A DNA stretch of 64,000 nucleotides from Tragulus kanchil. Its lineage: Eukaryota; Chordata; Mammalia; Artiodactyla; Tragulidae. The notes below the pieces were generated by a model. It did no database searches. It saw nothing but the letters and a program-made list of their open reading frames with translations, and was not told the DNA's origin. Shown piece after piece: positions 35,871-47,127 of this stretch; the stretch's first letter is position 1; each line of letters begins with the position of its first letter. Where the stretch lies: the NCBI GenBank assembly GCA_022376925.1, contig JAIOJX010000002.1:130830831-130894830 (forward strand), in the 5' to 3' direction. The position numbers and the translations under genes were made by a program.

Positions 35871-36775
35871 GACCTGAATAGGCATTTTTCCAAAGAAGAC
35901 AAACAGATGGCCAACAGGTACATAAAAAGATATTCAAAAACTCTAGTTATGAGAGAAATTCAAATTCAAACTACTAGGAGATAACACCTCACACCAGTCA
36001 GGATGGCTCTCACCAAATATTCCACAAACAACAGATGCTGGAGAAGGTGCAGAGAGAAGGGAACCCTCCTGTACTGTGGGTGGGAATGTACATTGGTACA
36101 GCCACTATGGAGAGCTGTGTGGAGGTTCCTTAAAGAACTAAACATAGAGCTTCCATAGGACCCTACAACCCCACTTCTGGGCATATATCCAGAGAAAAAC
36201 ATGGTCCAAAGAGATACATGCTCCCCAATTCATTGCAGCCCTGTTTACAATAACCAAGACATAGAAACAAACTAAATGTCCATTGACAGAGAAATGGATA
36301 AAGAAAATATGGTACATATAATGAAATATTACTTAGCCATTTAAAAGAATGAAATAAGGCCATTTGCAGCAATATGGATGGACCTAGAGAGTGTCATACT
36401 GAGTGAAGCAAGTCAGACAGAGAAGGAGAAACATCATATGACATCCCTTTTATGTGAATTCTAAAAAGAAGTGATACAAATGAATTTATTTACAAAACAG
36501 AAAGATACTCACAGACTTAGAAAACTTATGGCTGCAGTGGGGAGGGGACAGTTGGGGACTTTGGGAAAGTCAAATACACACTCCCATGTTTGAAATGGAT
36601 AACCAACAAGAGTCTAATATTATGTACCAGTCTGGATGGGAGTGGGGTTTAGGGGAGAATAGATACATGTACATGTATGGTCAAGCCCCTTCACTGTTCA
36701 CCTGAAACAATCACAAAATTGTTAGTTAGCTATACCCCCAATAAAACTGTTTTTGGTGTGAAAAAAAAAAAAAAA
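35871..36775 (+). mobile_element. Copy of the 34752-35656 L1 (duplication 12)
   Basis: Same L1 with the same TSD context. About six substitutions cluster in its first 60 bp; the rest is identical as far as I can see. Confidence 0.9.
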
Positions 36776-36883
36776 CAAGTCTTCTGACTCCCAAGCAGGA
36801 ATCCCACCATTTCATTACTCAGTCAGAGAGTTGAGTACAGTGGTAGAGAGTGTGAATTTGGAGTCAAAAATGAACTAGGTTAA

Positions 36884-38247
36884 CCCCTGGATATGCCACT
36901 TGAGGACCTCTTGGAGTCTCAGTTTTTTATCAACATGAAGGAGAGAATAATGAACAACTTCTTGGGGTTGGTGCAAAGACTGATTAGATCGTGAAAGTTT
37001 AGAACTTTTACACAGCTCCTGGACTACAATGTGTGTTGGAAAAATGATGACTATTATCATCATTAATTTGCCGATGAATTTCTGATATGCAGTTTGTAAA
37101 TCTTAAAAGTGCTTTAAAATGCTAAACATACTTATCTACAAATATATGAGTGATATGATATATAACATAATCGTAACAATGATTATTAGTACTAAATCAT
37201 TTTAGTCTATAATTTAAAGCTCTCTGAAGAAGAGAGCTAGAAATAACACTGACTAACCATTTTGTAAAAAATAGAAACAGAGTAGCAGATACTTGCTGTT
37301 CCAGCTTAATCTCCCTTAACCACGGTTTAAGTCATCTTGGGGTGCCCTTTCTTTATCTTCCTTGGTTCTCATGGTTTAGGTAAGGCTGATAATCCACTCC
37401 AGAGATGACGACACCACTCCAATCTAAACCATCCTCCTGGTGTTTGCCTTGGTGTTGCTCAGACAACCCAAATCATGCCACTGCCATACCGGCCAGCGTC
37501 ACAGTGTTGGAAAAAAAGGAAATCTTTTCCTCCCCTGTGCATGAGAACCTGGGAGGATGTAGCTCCAGAGCTTTTGGGGCCCACAAACTAGAGAGAATCT
37601 GTCAGAGAATGAAGCTGACACAGCGACAGCAAGCAGGGGCAGGGACACTGCATCCTAATTGTAGTGTTGAGGGCCTGGGGCCAACAGCTCCTCAACTTTT
37701 CAACATGCCAACCCCAAACTCCTTTTTCACATTAGCCAGTCTCGTCTTCTCTATCCCTTACAACCAAAGACATCGTGACTAATAGATGGCTATCATTAAA
37801 ATGACGACACAAAAAAAGAGTTTAAGATTGAATAACAGAATCCCCAGATCCAGACAGTAGAAGTCTATATAGAAGGGACTCTAAGGGCTGACTATAAGTA
37901 CCCTGTGTCTTCAAGTATGTGACAGATGGCCCAGTGAGAGGGTCTGTGATCTTAGACTGCCAAGTAATTTCTCTCTGAAGTTGCCTGCAAGCAAGCCAAG
38001 GCTGAAGGGTCAGAGATGAACTGCCTCAGGATGCTTTCCACCTTCCTCCTCTACCTCCCAAGTTGTTTTCTCCTTTTTATCATCTAGCCTGAACCTGGAT
38101 TCCTTGCAATCCTCACTCTGGGGGAAAGAAACACTTGAACTAGAAATTTAGTCTGGTCAGGGCTGGAAGGTGCACGCTCTCTCCACTTTTTCATTCTCCC
38201 GTACATGCCAATTACCACTGCTATTTCTCTACATGTAAAAATAATAC
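36884..38247. other. Unique intron sequence downstream of exon 7
   Basis: No element recognised with confidence. The 125-codon plus-strand ORF at 37405-37782 has no family resemblance I know and no splice context; probably chance. Confidence 0.5.
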
Positions 38248-38426
38248 CTGGTGTTGGTGTCCCGGTTTACATCCACTTGGAATTGAATCAGACGGTCTTT
38301 AAGATTTTGGGCTCGCTCACAGAGATCATAATTTAGAGTCATAGCGTCAAGGCAGAACATTGCCAAAGGCACAGTAATATGCATGGACGCAATTTCATTT
38401 CTCCGCTTTTTAATGCTATTGATCCT
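38248..38426 (-). CDS. DNAH7: DNAH7-like exon 7 of window (179 nt)
   Basis: Acceptor ttttctacag before AGGATCAA and donor GTATTATT after ACCAG. Phase 0 start, 59 codons plus AG, completed by exon 8 to serine. It encodes RINSIKKRRNEIASMHITVP, then LAMFCLDAMTLNYDLCERAQ and NLKDRLIQFQVDVNRDTNT. This cysteine-containing segment is strongly conserved in the DNAH7 group as I know it. A partial frameshifted copy lies at 39475-39617. Confidence 0.92.
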
Positions 38427-38616
38427 CTGTAGAAAAGAGCATATTCAGAAGCTTAACTTGTTTCTAGCCTCTATGCAATTGCCTCCAGCCTCATCCTCAG
38501 CCAATACAGTACAATGTTGAGCACAGTATATATACTAATGAAACACACTGATCACTCATTGGACTGCCTGTAGCACAGGTAACCAAGATATGAAATGTCA
38601 AGTGGTCATCTCCTAC

Positions 38617-38722
38617 CGTCACAAAATCCTCAATTTCATGATTTTCCTTCAGGAATGTAGTGATGTCTTGTTCTGCTGTGTTATCCAGTAAGTCATCATA
38701 CGTTTTGTATACATTTAAGTAT
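38617..38722 (-). CDS. DNAH7: DNAH7-like exon 6 of window (106 nt)
   Basis: Acceptor aatatgaaag before ATACTTAA and donor GTAGGA after GTGACG. One base completes lysine, followed by 35 codons ending in phase 0. It encodes YLNVYKTYDDLLDNTAEQD, then ITTFLKENHEIEDFVT. The acceptor has a weak pyrimidine tract. A complete second copy lies at 39808-39913. Only 190 bp of intron separate it from exon 7, the shortest intron in the window. Confidence 0.88.
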
Positions 38723-38869
38723 CTTTCATATTGAAGAGCATAAAATCAAACAAATACAGGTGAGATTAGTTGGAGTGGCAAATGAAGAAATAAAAATTAG
38801 CCCAAATCATGAAAGAGAACTACAACATGGCAAAAGGCACAGTGAACTGGGAATTTAGAACTTTTGTTT

Positions 38870-39060
38870 CAGATTCCAATTTTGCCACTTCTGAGCTACA
38901 TGAACTTTAGACAAGATATTTCTGTTTTCAAAAGTCAGTGTCCTTTATTTTAAGTGGAAACGACACTTCATTGGATTGTTACAGAGCTATAATACAAAGC
39001 AATTAATACCACGCCTAATATACAGTAAATGTGCAATAAACATTACTTCCTATTCCTCTT
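38870..39060 (+). mobile_element. MIR SINE (copy at about 40061-40250)
   Basis: ttttgccacttctgagctac, then ggattgttacagagctataa and cagtaaatgtgcaataaac follow MIR. Confidence 0.7.
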
Positions 39061-39474
39061 TCCAGTTCTATAATTCTATGTCTAAATTTTAAGATGAACA
39101 TCTGGAACTGATGAGCCTAACATCTATTGAATAGAATTAAGTCTCCCCTCTGTCTGTTGTCAGATGATGCAAATATGGCTGGACAGATTTTCCCAAAATT
39201 GGACAATGTTTTGGGATGCTCTTGACTTAAAATACGTTTGAAATAACATAAAGATGATATAAAATAAGCAGAATTAACTTTGTAGGGTCAACACTTCAGA
39301 GACGGAAACTGAGACACAAGGAGAAGCTTCTGGAACTGCCAATCCAGAAAAACAAATTATATGTCTAAGAATAAACAACAGGGAAAACAGAGGTTTCTAA
39401 TAGATGATTCAAGATTAAACTCATGAGGGCAGAGCTTCCAAATCTGAGGCCATGACTTTACGGTTAGGGTTTCG

Positions 39475-39617
39475 ATTGAATCAGCGGTCTTTAAGATTTT
39501 GGGCTCGCTCACAGAGATCATAATTTAGAGTCATAGCGTCAAGGCAGAACATTGCCAAAGGCACAGTAATATGCATGGACGCAATTTCATTTCTCCGCTT
39601 TTAATGCTATTGATCCT
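39475..39617 (-). pseudogene. Partial, frameshifted copy of exon 7
   Basis: Corresponds to 38282-38426 but is 143 instead of 145 nt. It lacks one a near 39484 (tcagcggtc against tcagacggtc) and one t in the run near 39600. Both shift the frame. It keeps the acceptor but has lost the last 34 coding bases and the donor at the join near 39470. Single-base losses close to a join look like uncorrected read errors. Confidence 0.82.
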
Positions 39618-39807
39618 CTGTAGAAAAGAGCATATTCAGAAGCTTAACTTGTTTCTAGCCTCTATGCAATTGCCTCCAGCCTCATCCTCAGCCAATACAG
39701 TACAATGTTGAGCACAGTATATATACTAATGAAACACACTGATCACTCATTGGACTGCCTGTAGCACAGGTAACCAAGATATGAAATGTCAAGTGGTCAT
39801 CTCCTAC

Positions 39808-39913
39808 CGTCACAAAATCCTCAATTTCATGATTTTCCTTCAGGAATGTAGTGATGTCTTGTTCTGCTGTGTTATCCAGTAAGTCATCATACGTTTTGTA
39901 TACATTTAAGTAT
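39808..39913 (-). pseudogene. Complete second copy of exon 6 (tandem copy)
   Basis: Identical 106-nt exon with the same splice sites, offset 1,191 bp. It sits upstream of the first copy in transcript order. Because 106 is not a multiple of three, including both copies would shift the frame. Most likely part of an assembly duplication. Confidence 0.8.
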
Positions 39914-40899
39914 CTTTCATATTGAAGAGCATAAAATCAAACAAATACAGGTGAGATTAGTTGGAGTGGCAAATGAAGAAATAAAAATTAGCCCAAATCA
40001 TGAAAGAGAACTACAACATGGCAAAAGGCACAGTGAACTGGGAATTTAGAACTTTTGTTTCAGATTCCAATTTTGCCACTTCTGAGCTACATGAACTTTA
40101 GACAAGATATTTCTGTTTTCAAAAGTCAGTTTCCTTTATTTTAAGTGGAAACGACACTTCATTGGATTGTTACAGAGCTATAATACAAAGCAATTAATAC
40201 CACGCCTAATATACAGTAAATGTGCAATAAACATTACTTCCTATTCCTCTTTCCAGTTCTATAATTCTATGTCTAAATTTTAAGATGAACATCTGGAACT
40301 GATGAGCCTAACATCTATTGAATAGAATTAAGTCTCCCCTCTGTCTGTTGTCAGATGATGCAAATATGGCTGGACAGATTTTCCCAAAATTGGACAATGT
40401 TTTGGGATGCTCTTGACTTAAAATACGTTTGAAATAACATAAAGATGATATAAAATAAGCAGAATTAACTTTGTAGGGTCAACACTTCAGAGACGGAAAC
40501 TGAGACACAAGGAGAAGCTTCTGGAACTGCCAATCCAGAAAAACAAATTATATGTCTAAGAATAAACAACAGGGAAAACAGAGGTTTCTAATAGATGATT
40601 CAAGATTAAACTCATGAGGGCAGAGCTTCCAAATCTGAGGCCATGACTTTCAGAATAACCTAGAGGCTCTTCTCATCTGGGGATGATATTGTCCCCAGGG
40701 GATATCTGGCATGTCTGAAGACATTTTTGGTTGTCAAAACTGGGAAAGATCCTGATAACAGGTAGAAGCCAGGGATGTTGCTAAACACCCTATGATATAC
40801 AGGACAACCTTTTGTAATACAGAATTTTCTAGTCTAGTCTTTCTGCTTCCCTTCCTCTTTTGTTCTCTGTGATTTGGTGATTTATCCTTAGGGTTGTGT

Positions 40900-42450
40900 T
40901 TGATTTGCATTTTCTTTTTTGTTTGTGTATCTATTGTGGTTTTTTTATTTGCAGTTGCCATGACGTTTTGACATAGCAGGCTACACACACACACAATTAT
41001 TTTAAATTGCTGTTCTCTTAATTTCAGACCCATTTCCAATATCCTACAGTTGTACTCTCCTCATAATTGCCGGTTTTGACATCATATTTGTGCATGGATG
41101 ACTTTCTATCTTTACTATATGTTTGCCTTTACTGATGAGCTTTCCTTTTTGTAAATTTCTTATTTCTATTTGTGAGCTTTTCATTTTTGCCTAGATAAGT
41201 TCTTTTAGTATTTGTTGTAAAGCTGGTTTGGTGGTGGTGAATTCTCTTAGCTTTTGCTTGTCTGTACAGCTTTTGATTTCTCCATCAAGTCTGAAGGAGA
41301 GCCTTGCTGCATAGAGTATTCTTGGTTGTAGGCTTGCCTTTTTATCACTTTAAATATATTGTGCCGCTCCCTTCTGGCCTGCAGAGTTTCTCCTGAAAAA
41401 TCCGTTGATAACTTTATGGGGTTGCCTTGTATATTATCTGTTGTTTTTCCCTTGTTGCTTTGAATATTCTCTATGTATTTAATCTTTGCCAGTTTGATTA
41501 CTATGTCTCAGCACGTTCCTCCTTGGGTTTATCCTGTATGGGACTCTCTGCACTTTCTGGAACTGAGTTTCCTTTTCATGTTAGGGAAGTTTTTTTTTTT
41601 TTTTTTTTTTTAAAGATTTATTTATTTATTTTTGGGCAGGGGTCGGGTTGGGGAGGGAGGGGAGCGGGCGGGCCACTTCTATTGGTCTTCCATTTCTCTA
41701 TTTTTCATCCATCTTTGTTCTTTGGCTCCTGTGGACGTCCCATCGCGGTGGCGTCTGTTGTGGCAGAGCGCCGGCTCTGGGCGCATGCGCTCCAAAGCTC
41801 CGGCTAAGTGATTGGACACATCAGTCCAGCCGCTCCGCGGCACGTGGGATCTTCCCAGGCCAGGGATCAAACCGGCGCCCCTTGCACTGCAAGGCGGTGT
41901 CCTTATCCACTGGACCACCAGGGGAAGCCCCCCAGGTCCTTTTTTTCCTCTCTTCCCCTTTTTGGATTTCTATAATGTGAATGTTGGTATGTTTAATGTT
42001 GTGCCAGAGGTCTTTGAGAACTTCTTCACTACTTTTCATTCTTTTTTCTTTATTCTGTTATGTGGCAGTGATTTCTACCAATCAATCTGTTTTCCAGCTC
42101 ACTTATTCATTCGTGGGTCCACCTCATTTATTCTGCTATTGATTTCTTCTAGTGATTTTTAATTTGGATCATCTTAACTATCATTACTCTATATTCTTTT
42201 TTCTGGTAGACTGTCTATCTCTACTTTACCCAGTTGTTTTTCTGGAGTTTTATCTTCTTTGTTTGTCTAGAACATATGTCACATGGAACACATCTCATCT
42301 CATTTTGTCAAACTTTCTGTGTGTTCTCTGTTCTGCAGGCCGCAAGACTATAGTTCCTCTAGCTTCTGGTGTCTGCCCCTTGGTGAGTGAGGTTGGTCTA
42401 GGGGTTTGTCCAGGCCTCCTGGTGGGTATGATTGGTGCTGCCCACTGGTT
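40900..42450. mobile_element. L1-related sequence, 5' region, split by a SINE
   Basis: Text such as ttgtaaagctggtttggtgg, aggagagccttgctgcatag, cttctggtgtctgccccttg and gtccaggcctcctggtgggt is known from the 5' part of mammalian L1s. A SINE at 41590-41930 interrupts it. Orientation and subfamily uncertain. Confidence 0.55.
41590..41930 (-). mobile_element. CHR-derived ruminant SINE
   Basis: Poly-T, aaagatttatttatttattt, GC-rich linker, family body, and antisense head ccactggaccaccaggggaa. One of the better preserved copies. Confidence 0.95.
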
Positions 42451-42519
42451 AAAATCCTGGAATTTCTAAATTCTAGAATCTGCTTGATGCCATGGCCTTT
42501 AGATAATAGAAGCAAACCT

Positions 42520-42660
42520 GTAATCTGAATTCTGGCTCTCCTATCTAATTGCTGTATAACATTGGAAAAGTTATGGTTTCCTCATCTGCAAATAGGGATA
42601 AACAGTAATCCCAATGTAAGTAAATATTGGCTACTTACTACATATTGTTTCAGGTGTGGG
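42520..42660 (+). mobile_element. MIR SINE
   Basis: aattctggctctcctatcta, ggtttcctcatctgcaaata and aaacagtaatcccaatg match MIR. About 80 bp from exon 5. Confidence 0.7.
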
Positions 42661-42737
42661 GAACAGGGATTATGTGATGATAGTTAGGGACTCTAAACCA
42701 ATGCCAAAATGGCTAAGTTATAACTAAACCAACTTAC

Positions 42738-42874
42738 TTGCAGGGGCCAACTTGATTTTTCTGAAATACCTCGAAAGTTTGATCCACAAAGTCAGAAACC
42801 AGTTCTTCATCAGCATTAACGGTTCCAAGTATCAGATTACATCCTTTCAACTCTGGGAACAGGATAGATTCCAC
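42738..42874 (-). CDS. DNAH7: DNAH7-like exon 5 of window (137 nt)
   Basis: Acceptor cttattag before GTGGAATC and donor GTAAGTTG after CCCTGCAA. Phase 0 start, 45 codons plus two bases (AA) completed by exon 6. It encodes VESILFPELKGCNLILGTV, then NADEELVSDFVDQTFEVFQK and NQVGPC. Its first 12 coding bases recur at 43988-43999, where tandem copy 14 begins. The reading joins exon 4 (SKGISK) directly to VESILFPE without a frame change. Confidence 0.88.
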
Positions 42875-43371
42875 CTAATAAGAGAAATCACTTTTAAATG
42901 TCTTAAGACTTCCACAAAACACAAGAAGGAAGATGGTGCCAAACTGCAATATCTCTAGCAATGCCCTCATTTCTAGGGACATGAGCTGCATTTCAACTCG
43001 ATTTTCCCTTAGATGGTGCTGTAATCACTTCACTGTTCCCTTTACCTCTATTCTCACTCTTCTTCCTCTGATTCACTTGCGTTTCAAATCCTGCTCCTTT
43101 CAACTCACATGTCCTTAAAGTCTTCCCCCTGAGCCCCCAATGGATGTTAGGCTTCCCTGCTTAAAATTCACACTCTAAGTTTATCCCACTTGGCACTCAT
43201 CATAACTGTAATTAGATGAATAGGTAATGAGTTGTTCCAGGCTTGTTCTGGGATATAAATGCCACGAAGGTACGAATCATACCTGACTTCTTCACTATGG
43301 AGAAAGCCCTAACAAGAGCTTGGCATACAGGAAGTGCTCAATAGACACTGTATGACTAACTATTACAATGG

Positions 43372-43545
43372 ATATGTAAAAGAGGCAACTACTGTCAATA
43401 CAAGGGATCTTACACGGGGGCTATGTGATGGCCTGGAGGGGTGGGATGGGGGGATGGAATATACATATGATTAATCTGGGGTTATACATATCTGTAAATA
43501 ACAAAACTCTGTAAAAGCAAAAAAGCAAAACAAAAAAAAAACGGC
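43372..43545 (+). mobile_element. Short L1 3'-UTR insertion (copy at 44497-44668)
   Basis: ggatatgtaaaagaggcaac through the G-rich tract, then taacaaaactctgtaaaagc and A-rich tail: the ruminant L1 3' end. Copied by duplication 14, where the G-rich tract is miscounted. Confidence 0.85.
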
Positions 43546-43634
43546 ACAAAAAATATTATAATGGTATTTCTCCCGCTACCTCTACTGTCACTTTTCCTCT
43601 CTAATGAAAAGCTATTAGAGGCAGGTGTTCTAAT

Positions 43635-43770
43635 TCAAATACTTCCACTAGCTGACTATGTGACCTTAGGTAAACTACTTTCTACGTACTTTTATTTTCT
43701 CATCTGAGGAGATGGAGAGAGATAGTAGCTTCTGCTCTTAGTTCAGGAAAAAAAGCTATGTCTTTATGAT
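43635..43770 (+). mobile_element. MIR SINE (copy at about 44755-44890)
   Basis: actagctgactatgtgacct, taggtaaactactttctac and ttttctcatctgaggagat match MIR. Confidence 0.7.
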
Positions 43771-43987
43771 CTGAGGCACAAAATGAATTTTTTCTGATGA
43801 TTCAATTCTCTAACTTCTTAATGGCGCATGGGTACCTCTAAGAATGTTCTCCGTTGCATGGCTCATGCAGGCTACAAGTCCTTGTTGGGGATCCATCGCT
43901 TTCCATTACCCTCTCTGCTAAGAAAGCTTTTAGATCTGTCTCAGAAAAGATTCTCCCGTGTGCTTTACTGGATTATATGGGTTACAT

Positions 43988-43999
43988 GATAGATTCCAC
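43988..43999 (-). pseudogene. 12-nt remnant of exon 5 with its acceptor
   Basis: Copy of 42863-42874 plus the adjacent acceptor, offset 1,125 bp. The tandem-duplication join cuts the exon after 12 coding bases. Not usable as an exon. Confidence 0.7.
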
Positions 44000-45377
44000 C
44001 TAATAAGAGAAATCACTTTTAAATGTCTTAAGACTTCCACAAAACACAAGAAGGAAGATGGTGCCAAACTGCAATATCTCTAGCAATGCCCTCATTTCTA
44101 GGGACATGAGCTGCATTTCAACTCGATTTTCCCTTAGATGGTGCTGTAATCACTTCACTGTTCCCTTTACCTCTATTCTCACTCTTCTTCCTCTGATTCA
44201 CTTGCGTTTCAAATCCTGCTCCTTTCAACTCACATGTCCTTAAAGTCTTCCCCCTGAGCCCCCAATGGATGTTAGGCTTCCCTGCTTAAAATTCACACTC
44301 TAAGTTTATCCCACTTGGCACTCATCATAACTGTAATTAGATGAATAGGTAATGAGTTGTTCCAGGCTTGTTCTGGGATATAAGTGCCACGAAGGTACGA
44401 ATCATACCTGACTTCTTCACTATGGAGAAAGCCCTAACAAGAGCTTGGCATACAGGAAGTGCTCAATAGACACTGTATGACTAACTATTACAATGGATAT
44501 GTAAAAGAGGCAACTACTGTCAATACAAGGGATCTTACACGGGGGCTATGTGATGGCCGGGGGGGGGGGGATGGGGGGATGGAATATACATATGATTAAT
44601 CTGGGGTTATACATATCTGTAAATAACAAAACTCTGTAAAAGCAAAAAAGCAAAACAAAAAAAAAACGGCACAAAAAATATTATAATGGTATTTCTCCCG
44701 CTACCTCTACTGTCACTTTTCCTCTCTAATGAAAAGCTATTAGAGGCAGGTGTTCTAATTCAAATACTTCCACTAGCTGACTATGTGACCTTAGGTAAAC
44801 TACTTTCTACGTACTTTTATTTTCTCATCTGAGGAGATGGAGAGAGATAGTAGCTTCTGCTCTTAGTTCAGGAAAAAAAGCTATGTCTTTATGATCTGAG
44901 GCACAAAATGAATTTTTTCTGATGATTCAATTCTCTAACTTCTTAATGGCGCATGGGTACCTCTAAGAATGTTCTCCGTTGCATGGCTCATGCAGGCTAC
45001 AAGTCCTTGTTGGGGATCCATCGCTTTCCATTACCCTCTCTGCTAAGAAAGCTTTTAGATCTGTCTCAGAAAAGATTCTCCCGAGTGCTTTACTGGATTA
45101 TATGGGTTACATGTAGTTGATGAGAATGCATCAATTTAGAAGGGCAAAAATAAGTGTAACAGGTCTTTTCCCTCCCTCTTTGGACAATCCAAAGGTTTAA
45201 AAACCAGTGGAGGAGTAACTTCTTTGCTGTAGCCATACTGTAGATAGTGTTTGAAAGCAAGGATATGAATGAAATGGCTTACAGCAGCACAAATGGTGCA
45301 TTCAGGCCACACAATAGATCCTAGGCCTATGATCATAGGTCTACCATAGATCACAGGATAAAAGATTGCTTCCTCTT

Positions 45378-46061
45378 GGGCTTCCTTGATGGTCCAGTGG
45401 GCAAAGAGTCCGCCTTGCAGTGCAAAGGGCACTGGTTTGATCCCTGGCCTGGGACGATCCCACATGCCACGGAGTGGCTGGACCGGTGTGTCCCATTACG
45501 AGCCAGAGCTCTGGAGGGCATGCGCCCGGAGCTGGTGCTCTGCAATGAGAGAGGCCACTGCAATGGGAGGTCCACACAGGCTGAAGAATAAAGATAGATG
45601 AAAAACAAACAAATAAAGAATCAACCTATCATAAAAAGTGAAGTAAGTCAAAAAGAGAAAGACAAATACAGTATACTAACACACATATATGGAATCTAGT
45701 AGGACGGCCTTGATAACACATGCAGGGAACTCATGGAAAAACAGACAGAGCATAGACAGGAACATTGTGGGGAAGAAACAGGGAGGGGGAGGCATGGAGG
45801 GAGTAACACGGAAACCTGTACTGTCATGTGTGGAAAAGATAGCTATTGTCATTGTGCTAAGGGAATAGGAGTGCTTACAATGGCATGGGGCGATGGTCCG
45901 GAAGGGTGGGAGGGGGGGAACTCAGGGAGGGGGGGAGCAGGGATATGCATATGACTGATCTGGGAACATACATGTCTGTGAACAACAAAACTCTGTAAAA
46001 CCTTTAAAATAAAGAATAAAAAAAAAGAATCAATAAAAAGAGGCCAAAATTAAAAAAAAAA
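45378..46061 (+). mobile_element. CHR-derived SINE interrupted by an L1 insertion
   Basis: SINE head gggcttccttgatggtccag and body run to about 45624. The A-rich tail continues at 46034-46061 (taaaaagaggccaaaattaa, poly-A). Imperfect TSD of the SINE: gattgcttcctcttgg before and gattatctcttggg after. Confidence 0.88.
45625..46023 (+). mobile_element. 5'-truncated L1 inserted in a SINE tail, 10-bp TSD
   Basis: cctatcataaaaagtgaagt to aaaataaagaataaaaaa: end of ORF2 plus 3' UTR, with the G-rich tract at about 45900-45935. Flanked by aaagaatcaa at 45615-45624 and 46024-46033. Confidence 0.9.
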
Positions 46062-46139
46062 AAGATTATCTCTTGGGAAAAATCTTCGATTGAAAGAAGA
46101 CTTTAAATGTGGCTGGTTTTCTCTATGGAGAATAATAAA

Positions 46140-46738
46140 GAGACTTCTTAAAACCTAAAAACTGAGTTACCTTATAAATCTCACTCCTGAGAAAGGTATT
46201 CAGGGAAAAGTCTAATTCAAAAAGAAACATTCACTCTGATGATCACAGCAACACAAGCTCTAATAGCCAAGACATGAGAGCAACTAAATGTCCACTGATA
46301 GATGAATGGGTAAAGAAAATGTGGCATATATATACATATACATATGGACTGTCCACACACACAATGGACTATTATTCAGTCATAACAATGAAATAATGCC
46401 ATTTGCAGCAATATGAATGGACCTAGATATTATCAGACTAAGTAAGGTATTCATAAGTCAGAAAGAGCGGTAAATACCATATGATATCACTTATATGTAG
46501 AATCTAAAACATGACAGAAATGAACTTATTTACAAAACTAAAACAGACTCATAGACATAGCAAACAAACTTATGGTTACCAAAGGTGAAAGGAGAAGGAG
46601 GGATAAATTTGAAATTAATTAACAGATACACACTACTATATATTAAACAGTTGAAACAATGAAGACCCACTGCAATACACAGGAAACTATATTCAATATC
46701 TTGTAATAGCCCATAATAAAAAAGAATCTGAAAAAAAA
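46140..46738 (+). mobile_element. Old L1 3' end
   Basis: ttaccttataaatctcactc, gatgaatgggtaaagaaaat, aggaaactatattcaatatc and poly-A match the end of ORF2 and 3' UTR of an older L1. Confidence 0.8.
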
Positions 46739-46870
46739 AGCATATGTATGAGTCAGACACAACTTAGTGACTGAACAAAAACTATATATGAATATATGTA
46801 TACATATAACTGAATCATTTTACTGGAAACACTGTTAATCAACTCTACTTCAATTAAGAAATACACTTTT

Positions 46871-47127
46871 GGGCTTCCTTGGTGGTCCAGTGGGTAAGGA
46901 CACCGCCTTATAGTGCAAGGGGCGCTGGTTCGATCCCTGGCCTGAGAAGATCCCACGTGCCACGGAGCAGCTGGACCGATGTGTCCAACTACCAAGCCCA
47001 TGCACTCAGAGCCGGTGCTCTGCGGCGAAGGAGGCCACTGTGATGGGAGGCCCACATAGGCCAAAGAACAAAGATAAAGATGAAAGAACAATGGAAGTGT
47101 CCCCCGACCCCCACACCCCACAAAAAA
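46871..47127 (+). mobile_element. CHR-derived ruminant SINE
   Basis: gggcttccttggtggtccag head, ggttcgatccctggcctgag box, shortened body. Flanked by aatacacttttg-like and aatacacctttaaa. Copied at 47966-48222. Confidence 0.93.

Larger units (their letters stand above)
34636..36883. repeat. Tandem duplication 12 (offset about 1,119 bp)
   Basis: 34636-35764 recurs at 35765-36883. The first about 130 bp of copy 2 differ more (a deletion after tttattc and roughly six substitutions near 35880-35935); the rest matches. Confidence 0.92.
38282..40650. repeat. Tandem duplication 13 (offset about 1,191 bp), contains exons 6 and 7
   Basis: 38282-39465 recurs at 39475-40650. Copy 2 has two single-base losses in its first 130 bp and one g/t difference (cagtgtcc against cagtttcc). 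It carries the whole of exon 6 and most of exon 7. Confidence 0.93.
42863..45112. repeat. Tandem duplication 14 (offset 1,125 bp)
   Basis: 42863-43987 recurs at 43988-45112 with no spacer. Differences include a collapsed G run in copy 2 (44558-44571 area) where copy 1 reads cctggaggggtggg. It starts inside exon 5. Confidence 0.93.

Noticed and set aside
37405..37782. 125-codon plus-strand ORF in intron 7
   Set aside because: No domain or family resemblance, no splice or poly-A context, opposite strand to the gene. Likely chance.
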